From CAYLZW01 sp964388085 (GTDB taxonomy: Bacteria > Myxococcota > UBA727 > CAYLZW01): 6,727 nt of DNA. Location of the stretch: NCBI GenBank assembly GCA_964388085.1, contig CAYLZW010000306.1:1-6727 (forward strand). Reading direction: 5' to 3'. Shown here in pieces: positions 6,333 through 6,727 of the stretch. The translations under genes were made by a program, and so were the position numbers. Position 1 is the stretch's first letter; the number at the start of each line of letters is the position of its first letter. The notes under the pieces were generated by a model. That model had not been told where the DNA came from. It saw only the letters and a program-made list of their open reading frames with translations, and searched no databases.

Positions 6333-6727
6333 ATGCACGCACGCCGGCCGGTCACGCGCCTGTTTCTCGTCGTGCCACCCGCCCCGGGCGCCCCTCACCG
6401 CCCGGAGCCGTCGGTGGACGCGCTCGCCGGCATGCTCGCCGACGACCTCGCGGGGCGCGGCGTCCAGGTCTTCCGCCACGTCGCCGGCTCGCCGCCCGAG
6501 GGCCAAAACCGCGCGGACGTGGCCATCTGGCTGCCCGACCCCGACGGTCGCCTGCCCCAGCCGCAAGAGCGGGAAGCGCCGGCGCGCCTACATGTAGGCC
6601 TCTGCACCGGGGCGTTCGAGGGCCGCGCCGTCGTCGAGAGCGGCGCCATCGGTCGCTTCGATGCGCTGCTGGTGCCGCACGAGACGCTCGTCGCGCCCAT
6701 GCGCGAGGCCGCGGAGAAGTCCGGCCG
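6333..6727 (+). CDS. Possible GT-B glycosyltransferase, N-terminal part, cut by window edge
   Basis: An open frame of 131 codons runs off the right edge with strongly GC-rich third positions, so it is very likely coding. The translation begins MHARRPVTRLFLVVPPAPGA, a first beta strand followed by a Pro-rich loop. It continues with SVDALAGMLADDLAGRGVQVFRHV (a helix and second strand), DVAIWLPD, LHVGLCTGAFEG, and FDALLVPHETLVAPMREAAE. This alternation, and especially the D-ALLVPHETL-APMREAAEKSG segment, resembles the first Rossmann domain of GT-B (family 4-like) glycosyltransferases, where a strand leads to a Pro/Ser-rich loop and a helix. No catalytic residues lie in the visible part, so the assignment is tentative. 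ATG 6333 fits the first strand, but no Shine-Dalgarno is seen and the frame is open further upstream with GTG and TTG alternatives (6300, 6255). Leaderless translation is possible. Confidence 0.65.
   Translation, partial: MHARRPVTRLFLVVPPAPGAPHRPEPSVDALAGMLADDLAGRGVQVFRHVAGSPPEGQNRADVAIWLPDPDGRLPQPQEREAPARLHVGLCTGAFEGRAVVESGAIGRFDALLVPHETLVAPMREAAEKSG
6586..6599. repeat. 14-bp perfect palindrome GCCTACATGTAGGC inside the right-edge gene
   Basis: GCCTACATGTAGGC is self-complementary across all 14 bases and has an AT-rich centre in otherwise GC-rich DNA. It forces the codons CTA-CAT-GTA, which are rare in this window. It lies about 250 bp inside the putative glycosyltransferase gene. It may be a regulator site or chance. 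Confidence 0.35.

Noticed and set aside
6174..6566. N-terminal extension of the glutaredoxin frame
   Set aside because: Glutaredoxins start close to the first beta strand, a good Shine-Dalgarno precedes GTG 6173, and the extension is antisense to the right-edge gene.
1..6727. tRNA, rRNA, CRISPR array, insertion sequence or prophage signals
   Set aside because: No cloverleaf-like sequence, spaced direct repeats, transposase or phage proteins were seen. Frequent GCG/CGC runs are compositional.

Overview
The window is very GC-rich, with third codon positions almost all G or C in the real genes. It looks like an ordinary stretch of a high-GC bacterial chromosome. The gene content fits a myxobacterium (Myxococcota): a deltaproteobacterial-style Ffh, a membrane-fused spermidine-synthase-like protein, and a GMC flavoprotein paired with a gluconate 2-dehydrogenase subunit 3-like protein. 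This placement is an inference from codon use and protein style; nothing in the window is diagnostic of a genus. No RNA genes, CRISPR arrays, insertion sequences or phage genes were seen.

Layout, left to right. (1) 1-1163, minus strand: the 5' 387 codons of ffh, the protein subunit of the signal recognition particle, cut by the left edge. (2) 1225-3465, minus: a roughly 746-residue polytopic membrane protein with a spermidine-synthase-like (SAM-methyltransferase-fold) domain between two blocks of membrane segments. It ends 61 bp before ffh on the same strand, so the two may be co-transcribed. (3) 3466-3567: a short divergent control region holding an 8-bp inverted repeat and a 12-bp palindrome. 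(4) 3568-4191 and 4188-5804, plus: two genes overlapping by 4 bp (ATGA). The first is a Tat-signal-bearing gluconate 2-dehydrogenase subunit 3 family protein and the second a GMC flavoprotein. Together they look like the hitchhiker and catalytic subunits of a periplasmic membrane-associated sugar, polyol or alcohol dehydrogenase, but no cytochrome c subunit gene follows. (5) 5913-6173, minus: a complete dithiol glutaredoxin, convergent with the flavoprotein gene. (6) 6174-6332: a second divergent spacer. (7) 6333-6727, plus: the 5' end of a gene that resembles the N-terminal domain of a GT-B glycosyltransferase, cut by the right edge.

The most interesting item is the dehydrogenase pair. The flavoprotein keeps the FAD-binding motif and a three-cysteine cluster (C196, C202, C207) like that which holds an Fe-S cluster in direct-electron-transfer FAD dehydrogenases. 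However, both positions that normally carry the catalytic His/Asn pair of GMC enzymes are occupied by Leu and Pro. The membrane protein likewise lacks the catalytic Asp motif of true spermidine synthases. I see no clear evidence for a wholly new multi-gene system; these are unusual variants of known families.
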